This document shows positions 1-8,325 of a DNA stretch of 64,000 nt, piece after piece (position 1 is the first letter of the stretch; each line of letters opens with the position of its first letter). Under the pieces are notes generated by a model. That model worked only from the letters and a program-made list of their open reading frames with translations, was not told the DNA's origin and made no database searches. The DNA lies in the NCBI RefSeq assembly GCF_000423585.1, contig NZ_AUIG01000022.1, forward strand, positions 28,826-92,825. The letters run 5' to 3'. This DNA comes from Salinimicrobium xinjiangense DSM 19287. GTDB lineage: Bacteria > Bacteroidota > Bacteroidia > Flavobacteriales > Flavobacteriaceae. The position numbers and the translations under genes were made by a program.

Positions 1-12
1 AAAAGTAAAATA

Positions 13-648
13 ATGCTTGAGAAAGAACTGAAAGAAGCGTATCACTTCATTTTTGAAGAGGAATTATTGCAGGAAATTGTGAAATTCGGAAAATTGAGAG
101 AGGTAAGCGCCGGAGAAAAGATCATCGAAATCGGGGAATATGTGAAGAGCATGCCTCTGTTGCTCGAAGGGGCGATAAAAATCCTTCGCGAAGATAAAGA
201 TGGGGATGAATTGCTGTTGTATTTTCTTGAGCGGGGGGATACCTGTGCTATGACACTTTCCTGTTGCCTGGGCCAAACGAGAAGCGAAATCAGGGCCATA
301 GCAGAAAAAGATACGACGCTCATCATGATTCCCATAGAAAAAATGGAGGAGTGGACATCACGGTTCAAGTCCTGGCGCAACTTCGTTTTTGAAAGCTATC
401 ACACCCGACTTTCAGAAATGCTGGAAACGATTGATACAATTGCGTTTTTACATATGGATGAGAGAATTATGCGCTACCTGCAGGACAAAGCGAAGATCAA
501 CAGGAATGAGCAGGTACAGGTGACTCATCAGGAAATCGCGTATGATCTTCATACTTCGAGGGTAGTAGTTTCCCGTTTGGTTAAAAAGCTGGAGATGGAG
601 GGAAAGATCGAATTGCAACGAAACAGTATAAAGGTTCTGAATCTTTAA
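13..648 (+). CDS. Crp/Fnr family transcriptional regulator
   Basis: 211-residue regulator. Residues about 20-115 form a cyclic-nucleotide-binding-type beta-roll, and residues about 147-205 a winged helix-turn-helix whose recognition part reads TSRVVVSRLVKKLE. The beta-roll carries three cysteines (C78, C84, C85) in the motif TCAMTLSCC. From memory, similar cysteine motifs occur in Bacteroidota Crp-like proteins encoded beside sulfur transport genes. No iron-sulfur cysteine set of the Fnr type is visible at the N terminus. The TauE/SafE gene follows 66 bases later on the same strand, so it is the likely local target. Sensing of sulfane sulfur or redox state is inference. The family call is firm, the ligand unknown. 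Confidence 0.9.
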   Translation: MLEKELKEAYHFIFEEELLQEIVKFGKLREVSAGEKIIEIGEYVKSMPLLLEGAIKILREDKDGDELLLYFLERGDTCAMTLSCCLGQTRSEIRAIAEKDTTLIMIPIEKMEEWTSRFKSWRNFVFESYHTRLSEMLETIDTIAFLHMDERIMRYLQDKAKINRNEQVQVTHQEIAYDLHTSRVVVSRLVKKLEMEGKIELQRNSIKVLNL

Positions 649-714
649 TAGCTCTAAATTTTTACGGTACAGCAAAGTGCAAAAACCGGATTTTACTGCT
701 GAATTCAACGCATT

Positions 715-1512
715 ATGGAAATCACTGAATTTCTCGGGTACCTTGGAGCACTTTTTATAGGAGTGGTTCTTGGGCTTATTGGGGGAGGTGGTTCAATTCT
801 TACGGTACCTGTTCTGGTTTATTTACTTTCCATAAATCCTGTAACAGCAACGGCCTATTCGCTGTTTGTTGTTGGTACTTCCTCACTTATAGGTTCTATT
901 AAGAATTTTCAGAAAAAAAGAGTAGATATTCGTACAGCCGTGGTGTTTTCAATTCCGGCATTTATTGCGGTTTATCTTACCAGGAAATTTCTTGTTCCGG
1001 CAATTCCCGAAACAATTATGAGCATTGGGGATATCATTATTACCAAAGACATTGGGATCATGCTGTTCTTCGCTTTTATCATGATATTGGCTTCGGTTTC
1101 CATGATCCTGGAACCGGCAGAAAAGGATGCACAGCCCAAAAAAGTAAAATACAATTATCTCTTTATAATTCTTGAAGGAGGTATAGTTGGAGTTCTAACA
1201 GGAATTGTAGGAGCCGGTGGAGGATTTCTTATTATACCGGCGCTGGTGCTAATGGCTAAACTACCAATGAAACGAGCCGTAGCGACCTCTCTGGTGATCA
1301 TAGCAGTAAAATCTCTTATAGGATTTATAGGAGATGTACAGAACATGGAAATTGACTGGGCTTTTCTTCTTATCTTCACCCTTATCTCTGTAGCGGGCAT
1401 TTTTCTGGGAATCTATCTTAACCGTTTCCTTGACGGGAAGAAACTCAAGAAAGGCTTCGGATGGTTTGTGTTGCTTATGGGAATTTATATCTTTTGGAAA
1501 GAAATTTTCTAA
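715..1512 (+). CDS. TauE/SafE family sulfite/sulfur exporter
   Basis: 265-residue inner-membrane protein with about eight hydrophobic helices and the internal duplication typical of TauE/SafE. A glycine-rich motif GGGGSILTVP lies near residues 23-32, and its counterpart GAGGGFLIIP begins the second half. Members export sulfite, sulfoacetate, thiosulfate or other organosulfur anions, and the substrate cannot be read from sequence. It sits directly downstream of a cysteine-bearing Crp/Fnr regulator and upstream of a persulfide-dioxygenase-like enzyme, which argues for disposal or uptake of inorganic sulfur. The ATG start is the first in frame and leaves a 66-base gap after the regulator, enough for its own promoter. 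Confidence 0.9.
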   Translation: MEITEFLGYLGALFIGVVLGLIGGGGSILTVPVLVYLLSINPVTATAYSLFVVGTSSLIGSIKNFQKKRVDIRTAVVFSIPAFIAVYLTRKFLVPAIPETIMSIGDIIITKDIGIMLFFAFIMILASVSMILEPAEKDAQPKKVKYNYLFIILEGGIVGVLTGIVGAGGGFLIIPALVLMAKLPMKRAVATSLVIIAVKSLIGFIGDVQNMEIDWAFLLIFTLISVAGIFLGIYLNRFLDGKKLKKGFGWFVLLMGIYIFWKEIF

Positions 1513-1577
1513 TCATTGGTCACTGGACCAGAGAATACAGATCTGGTTAATTCTAAACGGTTGTTTAATTAAGAATT

Positions 1578-2042
1578 ATGGCTGTTCCTCAAAAGGACAA
1601 AATTTTTGTCGGGCTTCAGTTCCTGTTGTTTTTTACCTGGTTTTTGGAGGTTGAAAACTGGAAGTTTGAATTATCTGACAACCTACAATCACTGGCATTG
1701 ATCACTGCGGGAATTGGACTGATACTCATTTTGGCGGCATTTCTGCAACTTAATACTAAACTTTCTCCCTTTCCTAGTCCTAAAAAGGGAGCCAAACTTA
1801 TAACGGGAGGTGTATTTGCATTTGCCCGTCATCCCATTTATTCAGGTATTTTATTTGGGGCGTTCGGCATTTCTTTCTGGCTGGGTTCAGGATATAAGCT
1901 ATTGATAAGTTTAATGCTATATATACTTTTATACTTCAAGAGCAGGTATGAAGAGCAGAGGCTTACAGAGGTTTTTCCGGAATATCCATTATACAGGAAG
2001 AATACAGGCAGATTTTTTCCTAAATTTAGTGGAAGAATCTAA
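1578..2042 (+). CDS. Isoprenylcysteine carboxyl methyltransferase / phospholipid methyltransferase-like membrane protein
   Basis: 154-residue protein with about four membrane segments. The family signature is seen in FARHPIYSG (residues 82-90, H85), followed near the C terminus by RYEEQRL (E125, E126) and a Pro/Tyr-rich tail. These elements bind S-adenosylmethionine in ICMT and PEMT-type enzymes. The substrate is unknown, since bacterial members methylate lipids or other hydrophobic acceptors. It lies 65 bases after the TauE gene and 6 bases before the next gene, so it is probably co-transcribed with the metallo-hydrolase behind it. A short dyad TGGTC-N4-GACCA (1517-1530) lies in the gap before it. 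The fold call is good, the reaction is inferred. Confidence 0.8.
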   Translation: MAVPQKDKIFVGLQFLLFFTWFLEVENWKFELSDNLQSLALITAGIGLILILAAFLQLNTKLSPFPSPKKGAKLITGGVFAFARHPIYSGILFGAFGISFWLGSGYKLLISLMLYILLYFKSRYEEQRLTEVFPEYPLYRKNTGRFFPKFSGRI

Positions 2043-2048
2043 AAATCC

Positions 2049-3122
2049 ATGATGAAGAGGTTAGGAAAATATCCCGAAGGTGAACGGCTGCAGAGAATTA
2101 AAAATTCTCCTCATCACCGGGATGGAAGTTTCAGGAATGTGGAGAAAACTTCAGTAAATCCTAACGATGTTTCTATTTTAAGGATACTCAAAAAGATAAT
2201 TTTCAGGCCCTCTTCTGTAAGACCATCAGCAGAGATCCCCAATGAAAAGACAGATCTTTATAAGCTTGATGAAAAGAATATACAAGTGGTGTGGTTTGGC
2301 CATTCATCATATTATATTCAGGTTGAAAATTACCGGATCCTTGTAGATCCTGTTTTTAGTGGTAACGCTTCTCCTTTCAGGTTCTTTGGGAAAGCTTTTG
2401 ACGGGGCCGATCATTATTGTGCAGAAGATTTTCCGCCCATAGATCTACTCATTCTTACTCATGACCATTATGATCATCTCGATTACCAGAGTATTAAAAA
2501 ACTGGAGAAAAAAGTCTCAGGTATTGTTACTTCACTGGGAGTGGGCGCGCACCTGGAAACCTGGGGTGTCAAAAATGACAAAATAACTGAACTTGATTGG
2601 TGGGAAGATCATCAGGTGAATACAAAAACCAAAATCACAGCCACTCCTTCCCGACATTTTTCAGGACGTAGCATCAAAAGATTTCAAACCCTCTGGTCTT
2701 CCTTTGTGCTTGAGATAAATGAATTGAAGATCTTTATTGGAGGAGATTCGGGCTATGACAAAACCTTCAGGAAAATTGGTGATAAGTATGGACGTTTTGA
2801 TCTCGCATTTCTCGAATGTGGACAATACGGGAAATACTGGCCCCAGATCCATATGTTTCCGGAGCAAACGGTACAGGCAGCAGTTGATCTTGGGGCTAAA
2901 AAAGTGATCCCTTTGCATTGGGGAAAATTTGTTTTATCATACCATCCATGGAATGAACCTGTTCAAAGATTTATTACAGCAGCGAGAGCAGCGGGTGTGA
3001 ATTACCTTGTGCCAAAGATCGGCGAAGCTGTAAATATGAAAGAGGAATACAATCAGGAGTCATGGTGGCTTTTTGAAAATAAAATAGAGATATATGAACG
3101 AGAATCAGCAACACTGGGATAA
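2049..3122 (+). CDS. MBL-fold metallo-hydrolase, NAPE-PLD/UlaG-like
   Basis: 357-residue metallo-beta-lactamase-fold enzyme. The dinuclear metal motif is THDHYDH (H138, H140, D142, H143). It is preceded by the first core strands (WFGHSS, residues 82-87) and followed by GGDSGYDK and a C-terminal PLHWGKF histidine. Spacing and the N-terminal PHHRDGSFRN segment match the NAPE-PLD/RomA-like branch, which hydrolyses phosphodiesters or lactones. No signal peptide is visible, so it is probably cytoplasmic. Two consecutive ATG codons (2049, 2052) are possible starts. Its 3' end overlaps the following methyltransferase gene by 29 bases, which indicates tight co-expression. The substrate is unknown. 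Confidence 0.85.
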   Translation: MMKRLGKYPEGERLQRIKNSPHHRDGSFRNVEKTSVNPNDVSILRILKKIIFRPSSVRPSAEIPNEKTDLYKLDEKNIQVVWFGHSSYYIQVENYRILVDPVFSGNASPFRFFGKAFDGADHYCAEDFPPIDLLILTHDHYDHLDYQSIKKLEKKVSGIVTSLGVGAHLETWGVKNDKITELDWWEDHQVNTKTKITATPSRHFSGRSIKRFQTLWSSFVLEINELKIFIGGDSGYDKTFRKIGDKYGRFDLAFLECGQYGKYWPQIHMFPEQTVQAAVDLGAKKVIPLHWGKFVLSYHPWNEPVQRFITAARAAGVNYLVPKIGEAVNMKEEYNQESWWLFENKIEIYERESATLG

Positions 3123-3711
3123 AGTATATTCCGAAAAACCACCCACAGAAGTCAGTTGGTATGAACCTATGCCCGAGATCTCTTTGAACCTGATAGATGA
3201 GTGTAAGCCTGCAAAAGATGCATCTATTATAGACATAGGAGGAGGGGATAGCTTTTTGGCAGAGTTTCTCGTTTCAAAAGGTTATGAGGATGTGACTGTG
3301 GTGGATATTTCACAAAATGCCATCGAAAGGGCCAAAGAACGAATGTGTGAAAAAGCCGACCAGGTGACCTGGATCGTGGCCGATGCTGCAGAATTTAAGC
3401 CTGATAAAAAATTTGACCTTTGGCATGACAGGGCTGCTTTCCACTTTTTGACAGATAAAGTGCAACAGGAGAATTACTTAAACACTTTATTTGAAGCAGT
3501 AAAACCGGGGGGATTTGTGATCATGAGTACATTTTCTGATAAAGGTCCTGAAACCTGTAGCGGACTCAAAGTGCAGCGGTATTCTGTAGGAGAAATGCAA
3601 AAATTATTTGAGGAGGAATTTAATGTGCTAAGTGGAAAGACTGTAGACCACACAACTCCTTCGGGAGACACTCAAAATTTTACAGTATGTAGTTTTCAAC
3701 GAAAAGAATAA
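3094..3711 (+). CDS. Class I SAM-dependent methyltransferase
   Basis: 205-residue cytoplasmic enzyme with the Rossmann SAM-binding motif I IIDIGGGDSFLAEFL (about residues 44-58), an acidic strand-2 end in VVDIS, and the motif WHDRAAFHFL where class I enzymes place the post-II/IV region. The N terminus (HWDKVYSEKP...SWYEP) is typical of small-molecule methyltransferases annotated only as class I. The start codon lies inside the preceding metallo-hydrolase gene in another frame. I chose it because the conserved N-terminal HWDKVY segment begins immediately. The next gene, 13 bases on, is a second methyltransferase of a different subfamily. The methyl acceptor is unknown. Confidence 0.85.
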   Translation: MNENQQHWDKVYSEKPPTEVSWYEPMPEISLNLIDECKPAKDASIIDIGGGDSFLAEFLVSKGYEDVTVVDISQNAIERAKERMCEKADQVTWIVADAAEFKPDKKFDLWHDRAAFHFLTDKVQQENYLNTLFEAVKPGGFVIMSTFSDKGPETCSGLKVQRYSVGEMQKLFEEEFNVLSGKTVDHTTPSGDTQNFTVCSFQRKE

Positions 3712-3724
3712 TAAAAAATTAGAG

Positions 3725-4336
3725 ATGAAAGATTTTTGGGACGAAAGATACAGTAATGAAGAATATGTATATGGAGAGGTGCCTAATGAGTATTTTCACT
3801 CGAGATTTACTCAATTTGATCCGGGAGAAATATTATTTGCTGCGGAAGGAGAGGGTAGAAATGCTGTTTTTGCTGCCAAGTGTGACTGGAAAGTAACTGC
3901 CTTTGACATAAGTACAGAGGCGAAAAAGAAAGCCGAAAAACTTGCGCAAAAGCATGAAGTAGAGCTGGATTACCGGATAGGGGAATTGCCGGATCTTGGA
4001 TTTGAAGAAAATGAATTTGATGCAGTAGCAATGATCTATGCGCACTTTCCGCCCGACATCCGCAGTCGGTATCACGAACTTCTTATTTCTTACCTGCGTA
4101 GAGATGGGCTAATCATTTTTGAAGGCTTCAGTAAAAAACATAAGGTCTATCAGGAAAAGAACCCTGAAGTTGGTGGTCCCAAAGATGATGCTCTTTTATA
4201 TTCTATGGAGGAGATAAAAAAAGATTTCGGAGAACTTAATTTTTTGGAACTATATGAGGCAGAAGTAGAGTTGAAAGAAGGCAGATTTCATGATGGGCTG
4301 GGAGCTGTGATAAGATTTGTGGCTCAGAAGAGGTAA
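3725..4336 (+). CDS. Class I SAM-dependent methyltransferase, TehB-like
   Basis: 203-residue methyltransferase. It opens with FWDERYSNEEYVYGEVPN, the N-terminal signature of TehB/thiol-methyltransferase-like proteins, followed by the SAM motif AAEGEGRNAVFAA (about 39-51) and the acidic FDIS ribose-binding end. The C-terminal part has an IYAHFPP motif and a beta-hairpin typical of this group. Related proteins methylate tellurite, thiols or thiopurines. In this sulfur-oriented cluster a thiol or chalcogen substrate is plausible but unproven. It is 13 bases behind the previous methyltransferase and 134 bases before the sulfur dioxygenase-like gene, so it closes the first transcription unit. Confidence 0.82.
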   Translation: MKDFWDERYSNEEYVYGEVPNEYFHSRFTQFDPGEILFAAEGEGRNAVFAAKCDWKVTAFDISTEAKKKAEKLAQKHEVELDYRIGELPDLGFEENEFDAVAMIYAHFPPDIRSRYHELLISYLRRDGLIIFEGFSKKHKVYQEKNPEVGGPKDDALLYSMEEIKKDFGELNFLELYEAEVELKEGRFHDGLGAVIRFVAQKR

Positions 4337-4378
4337 CAATAGGAAAATTAAACAGGTTTACCACTGATGATTTCCTGA

Positions 4379-4425
4379 AGTAACTGAAGTTACTGTAAAA
4401 CCAGTAAAAAAAGATATTTTTACTG
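4379..4425. promoter_or_regulatory. Two inverted repeats upstream of the MBL-rhodanese gene
   Basis: Two perfect dyads lie in the gap before the gene at 4471. The first is AGTAAC-N4-GTTACT (4379-4394), the second CAGTAAAAA-N6-TTTTTACTG (4402-4425). The first has the size and symmetry of a Crp/Fnr-type operator. The second could equally be a weak AT-rich terminator of the upstream unit. Function is inferred from position only. Confidence 0.4.
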
Positions 4426-4470
4426 TTTGTTAATCACAAGATCACTCCAAACAAACTAAATAATTCGAAT

Positions 4471-5808
4471 ATGAAAATAAAACAATTTAAAGACAGTCCC
4501 CTTGCACATTATTCCTATGCCGTGGTAAGTGAAGGTAAGATGGCTTTGATTGATCCAGGTAGAAATCCCTTACAGTATTACAAATATGCAGAGGAAGAGG
4601 AAGCCAAAATAGTAGCAGTTTTTGAAACTCATCCCCATGCGGACTTTGTGAGCAGTCACTCCCAGGTGAGAGAGCAAACAGGTGCGACTATTTATGTGAG
4701 TAAATTACTTGGAGCAGATTACGAACACAAGGCATTTGATGAAGGTGATTCGGTAAAAATGGGAAATGTCACTTTTAAAGCTCTTAATACTCCGGGACAT
4801 TCTCCTGACAGTATAACGATAGTTGCACAGGACGGCCATAGAACAGCACTCTTTACGGGAGACACATTATTCATTGGAGATGTAGGCAGACCGGATCTCA
4901 GAGAAAAAGTTGGAAATATGACTGCAAAGAGGGTGGAACTCGCTAAGGCGATGTATCATACAATGCAGAATAAATACCATGGTCTTCCCGATGATGCAAT
5001 CGTGTACCCCGCACATGGAGCGGGATCTCTCTGCGGAAAAAATATGAGCACAGATTCTTCCAGTACCCTTGGTTATGAGAAAAAATATAACTGGGCCTTT
5101 CAGGAGCAGACAGAAGAAAAATTTGTAGACACCATCTTAAAAGATCAACCCTTTATTCCACATTACTTCGGATTTAATGTGGATGTCAACAAAACAGGAG
5201 CAGATAATGTGCAGCAAACAAAAGCAGCTGTAAAGCTTCAGCTGTTGGCAGATAAAGTGGAGGCGGGAATAACTGTAATAGATGTTCGTGACGAAGACAA
5301 ATACAAAGAAAATCACCTGCCAAACAGTATTAATATTATGGCCAGGAATGAAGACGATAAATATGAAACCTGGTTGGGAGCCATTGTGAAGCCTAAAGAG
5401 CCGTTTTACCTCGTTGTCGAAAGCGTGAAACAGGTTGGGGACATTCTGGAAAGAACTGCCAAGATTGGTTATGAAAAGCAATTGAGAGGGATATTAACTC
5501 TTTCGCAAGAAGCACATCAAAGTTCAGAGGAATTCAACCTGCACGATTTTAAGGAGCACAGGGAGAACTACACCATTGTGGATATCAGGAATCAGAGTGA
5601 AGTGGCCGAAGGCAAGATATTTGAATCTGCTCTTACCATTCCTCTTAATGAATTGAGGGGAAGGGCCAATGAAGTTCCGGCAGATAAACCTATAGTGGTG
5701 CACTGTGCCGGTGGTTACAGGTCTACTGCAGGTGCCAGTATTCTGGAGAATTTTTTCCACAAGACAGATGTTTTTGATTTAAGTGATGATATCAAAAAGT
5801 TTAATTAG
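4471..5808 (+). CDS. MBL-fold hydrolase with two rhodanese domains (persulfide dioxygenase-like)
   Basis: 445 residues. The N-terminal ETHE1/glyoxalase-II-like metallo-beta-lactamase domain (about 1-245) has THPHAD (H54, H56, D58), H110, D131 and a late PAHGAG histidine. Two rhodanese modules follow. The first (about 262-355) has no active-site cysteine. The second (about 360-445) has the loop HCAGGYRS with C412, which can carry a persulfide. Such fusions oxidise glutathione persulfide or move sulfane sulfur between thiols. A 134-base upstream gap holds two dyads, and a DUF3703 gene follows after 9 bases. Together with the Crp regulator and TauE exporter this points to sulfide or persulfide detoxification. 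The exact acceptor thiol is not known. Confidence 0.88.
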   Translation: MKIKQFKDSPLAHYSYAVVSEGKMALIDPGRNPLQYYKYAEEEEAKIVAVFETHPHADFVSSHSQVREQTGATIYVSKLLGADYEHKAFDEGDSVKMGNVTFKALNTPGHSPDSITIVAQDGHRTALFTGDTLFIGDVGRPDLREKVGNMTAKRVELAKAMYHTMQNKYHGLPDDAIVYPAHGAGSLCGKNMSTDSSSTLGYEKKYNWAFQEQTEEKFVDTILKDQPFIPHYFGFNVDVNKTGADNVQQTKAAVKLQLLADKVEAGITVIDVRDEDKYKENHLPNSINIMARNEDDKYETWLGAIVKPKEPFYLVVESVKQVGDILERTAKIGYEKQLRGILTLSQEAHQSSEEFNLHDFKEHRENYTIVDIRNQSEVAEGKIFESALTIPLNELRGRANEVPADKPIVVHCAGGYRSTAGASILENFFHKTDVFDLSDDIKKFN

Positions 5809-5817
5809 ATCAAAACA

Positions 5818-6180
5818 ATGAGGTTTAATACCACAATTCCTAAGCGATTGAGATATTATTTCCTGCGGGAGCTGGTGCAATATAGAGTTGCATTTAAAGA
5901 AGGAGACCTTTTACATGCCTGGTATCATCTTGAACGAGCCCATATCATAGGACAGTCTTATCCATGGGAACATACCTATGCTCATTGGCTTATGTTGAAG
6001 TTCGGGATCGCTATAAAAGACACCAGAGAGGTCCTGGGACAATTGCCGCGTTTGCTTGTTGGTGGAGTGAAATCCTTTGTCGGGAAAATACCATTAGGTA
6101 ATCCCGGAGGGGCAAATGTTCCTCCTTTGAAAGTCATGCCTCTACCCGCAGATATTCAGGCTTTGTTTAGGAATTTATAG
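5818..6180 (+). CDS. DUF3703 family protein
   Basis: 120-residue cytoplasmic protein with the DUF3703 hallmark HLERAHIIGQ and a following WEHTYAHWLML segment, rich in His and Trp. There is no signal peptide and no clear membrane helix. The C-terminal half contains a Gly/Pro-rich stretch (GNPGGANVPP). The family has no established biochemical role. Members often sit in metal or thiol stress gene sets. It begins 9 bases after the MBL-rhodanese gene and is followed by a strong terminator, so the two genes form one operon. I infer an accessory role in sulfur handling from context only. Confidence 0.8.
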   Translation: MRFNTTIPKRLRYYFLRELVQYRVAFKEGDLLHAWYHLERAHIIGQSYPWEHTYAHWLMLKFGIAIKDTREVLGQLPRLLVGGVKSFVGKIPLGNPGGANVPPLKVMPLPADIQALFRNL

Positions 6181-6198
6181 CCTGCTGAAAAGAAATTA

Positions 6199-6228
6199 AA
6201 AAGCTGTCTCTCCAGACAGCTTTTTTTA
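6199..6228 (+). terminator. Rho-independent terminator after DUF3703 gene
   Basis: A 9-bp stem AAGCTGTCT / AGACAGCTT with a 4-base loop is followed by a run of T. It ends the MBL-rhodanese/DUF3703 unit and isolates it from the carboxylase operon. Confidence 0.85.
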
Positions 6229-6325
6229 TGGAATTATTTAACGATATCCTGTTTATTAAAATTTTATGAAATTAAGCGCATAATAATTTTTTATATTTAC
6301 AAAAAAGCGAAGAAAAACTGCATTT

Positions 6326-6811
6326 ATGGCCGAAAAATATAAAGTTACGGTGAATGGGGAAATGAACTTTGAATTTACTAAAGATCAAATCTCTGAAGCC
6401 GATATTCAAAGAATCTCTTCCCAAAATTTTCATGTGCTACAGGATTCCCGTTCCTTCACTACAGAATTAATAGAAACAGATTTTCTGAATAAGACCTATA
6501 AGGTTAAGGTGAATTCTGCTTCTTATGAAGTTAAGATCTCAAATGAGCTGGATCTTTTGATCGAAGCTATGGGATTAAACCTTACTGCCGCGCAGGTTAT
6601 TAATGATATCAAGGCACCTATGCCCGGGCTCATTCTGGATGTGCAGGTAAAAGAGGGCCAGGAAGTGAAAGAGGGGGATTATTTACTTGTTCTGGAAGCT
6701 ATGAAAATGGAGAATACTTTAACTGCTCCCCGTGATGGCATTGTCAAGTCTGTAAGTGTCAATAAAGGTCAAACGGTTGACAAGAATCAGCTGCTTATAG
6801 AAATGGAATAG
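6326..6811 (+). CDS. Biotin carboxyl carrier protein of acyl-CoA carboxylase
   Basis: 161 residues. The C-terminal biotinyl domain (about 95-161) has the canonical biotinylation motif EAMKMEN with K127, framed by APMPG and a mirrored GIVKSVSV strand. The N-terminal 90 residues form a less conserved region that probably docks on the carboxylase subunits. The carried biotin shuttles carboxyl groups between the biotin carboxylase and the carboxyltransferase encoded next. It is first of a three-gene operon. An AT-rich TATATTTAC element about 30 bases upstream could be its -7 promoter box. The short free-standing carrier with separate BC and CT genes is a usual Bacteroidota arrangement. Confidence 0.9.
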   Translation: MAEKYKVTVNGEMNFEFTKDQISEADIQRISSQNFHVLQDSRSFTTELIETDFLNKTYKVKVNSASYEVKISNELDLLIEAMGLNLTAAQVINDIKAPMPGLILDVQVKEGQEVKEGDYLLVLEAMKMENTLTAPRDGIVKSVSVNKGQTVDKNQLLIEME

Positions 6812-6862
6812 AACCACAAATTCCAATAATTCAAGCACCAAATTCCAATTTAAAAAATTGAA
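6812..6862. repeat. Word-like intergenic repeat in the carboxylase operon
   Basis: The 51-base gap between two operon genes consists largely of the repeated word CACAAATTCCAA / CACCAAATTCCAA. It runs from the carrier stop codon to the carboxylase ATG. The same word recurs at about 40059-40072. Confidence 0.55.
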
Positions 6863-8305
6863 ATGAAAAAAATATTAGTTGCCAACAGGGGAGAGATTGC
6901 TTTAAGGGTGATGAAGACGGCCCGTAAAATGGGAATAAAAACAGTTGCCGTTTTCTCAACGGTCGATCGCAATGCACCTCATGTGAAATATGCCGATGAA
7001 GCTGTTTGCGTGGGAGAAGCTCCTTCCAATAAATCTTATTTGCTTGGCGATAAAATTATAGAATTAGCAAAGAGTCTGAACGTAGACGGTATTCATCCCG
7101 GCTACGGATTCCTGAGTGAAAATGCTGAATTTGCTGAAAAGGTCGAACAAAACAACATTACCTGGATTGGTCCGGGCTCAAAAGCCATCAGGATCATGGG
7201 GAGCAAACTTGCTGCAAAAGACGCGGTAAAGGATTATGATATTCCTATGGTGCCGGGTATAGATGAAGCAATTACCGATCCCGAAAGAGCAAAAAGAATT
7301 GCTGCCGAAATTGGATTTCCAATCCTTATCAAAGCATCTGCCGGGGGTGGAGGAAAAGGAATGAGGATAGTAGAACAGGAAAAAGACCTGGAGGACCAGA
7401 TGAAACGTGCTATAAGTGAGGCAGAATCTGCCTTTGGAGATGGTTCAGTCTTTATAGAAAAGTATATTGGAAGTCCGCGTCACATTGAGATCCAGGTATT
7501 GTCTGATACCTGGGGGAATTATCTGCACCTGTTTGAGCGCGAGTGCAGCATTCAGAGGCGCCACCAGAAGGTCGTGGAAGAAGCCCCCTCTGTGGTACTC
7601 AATGAGGAGTTACGGCAAAAAATGGGAGAGGCTGCGGTAAAAGTGGCAAAAGCCTGTGATTATGTTGGTGCAGGGACTGTGGAGTTTCTACTGGATGAGA
7701 ACAAAAACTTTTATTTTCTGGAAATGAATACCCGCCTGCAGGTGGAACACCCGGTAACAGAATTAATTACCGGAATTGATCTTGTGGAACAACAAATTAG
7801 GGTAGCAAGAGGAGAAGTTTTAAAATTCTCGCAGCAGGATCTTAAGATATCGGGACATGCGGTGGAGCTAAGGGTCTACGCCGAAGATCCGCTGGAAGAT
7901 TTCATGCCCAGCGTTGGCACCCTTGAGAAGTATCGGGGGCCTTCGGGAGAAGGCGTAAGGCTGGACGATGGTTTTGAAGAGGGAATGGAAGTTCCAATCT
8001 ATTACGACCCCATGCTTGCGAAGTTGATCACCTACGGAAAGAGCAGGGAAGAAGCCATTCAGCGTATGCTGCAGGCCATTAAGGATTACGAGGTGAAGGG
8101 GGTTAGTACAACGCTTCCCTTCGGAAAATTCGTTTTTGAGCATGAAGCCTTCAGAAGCGGAAATTTTGATACCCATTTCGTTAAAAAATATTATTCGGCA
8201 GAAAAGCTGCAGTCTCAGACTGAAGAGGAAGCCCGCCTGGCAGCGATCATTGCGATCCGCCAATACCTGGAAGATCGCGAGCAGTTGAGATTACCTAATA
8301 ATTAA
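6863..8305 (+). CDS. accC: Biotin carboxylase subunit of acetyl/propionyl-CoA carboxylase
   Basis: 480 residues with the full biotin carboxylase architecture. The N-terminal domain begins [14 protein letters not shown]. The ATP-grasp domain has the flexible glycine loop GGGGKGM (161-167). The catalytic segment is [14 protein letters not shown] (E287, R291, E295), and a biotin carboxylase C-terminal domain follows. It carboxylates carrier-bound biotin with ATP and bicarbonate. The extra C-terminal 30 residues beyond the usual 445-450 of stand-alone AccC fit acyl-CoA carboxylase alpha subunits. It lies between the carrier gene and the carboxyltransferase gene, 20 bases before the latter, all on one strand. 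Confidence 0.93.
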   Translation: MKKILVANRGEIALRVMKTARKMGIKTVAVFSTVDRNAPHVKYADEAVCVGEAPSNKSYLLGDKIIELAKSLNVDGIHPGYGFLSENAEFAEKVEQNNITWIGPGSKAIRIMGSKLAAKDAVKDYDIPMVPGIDEAITDPERAKRIAAEIGFPILIKASAGGGGKGMRIVEQEKDLEDQMKRAISEAESAFGDGSVFIEKYIGSPRHIEIQVLSDTWGNYLHLFERECSIQRRHQKVVEEAPSVVLNEELRQKMGEAAVKVAKACDYVGAGTVEFLLDENKNFYFLEMNTRLQVEHPVTELITGIDLVEQQIRVARGEVLKFSQQDLKISGHAVELRVYAEDPLEDFMPSVGTLEKYRGPSGEGVRLDDGFEEGMEVPIYYDPMLAKLITYGKSREEAIQRMLQAIKDYEVKGVSTTLPFGKFVFEHEAFRSGNFDTHFVKKYYSAEKLQSQTEEEARLAAIIAIRQYLEDREQLRLPNN

Positions 8306-8325
8306 ACTTCGGAAGCAGAAAATAT

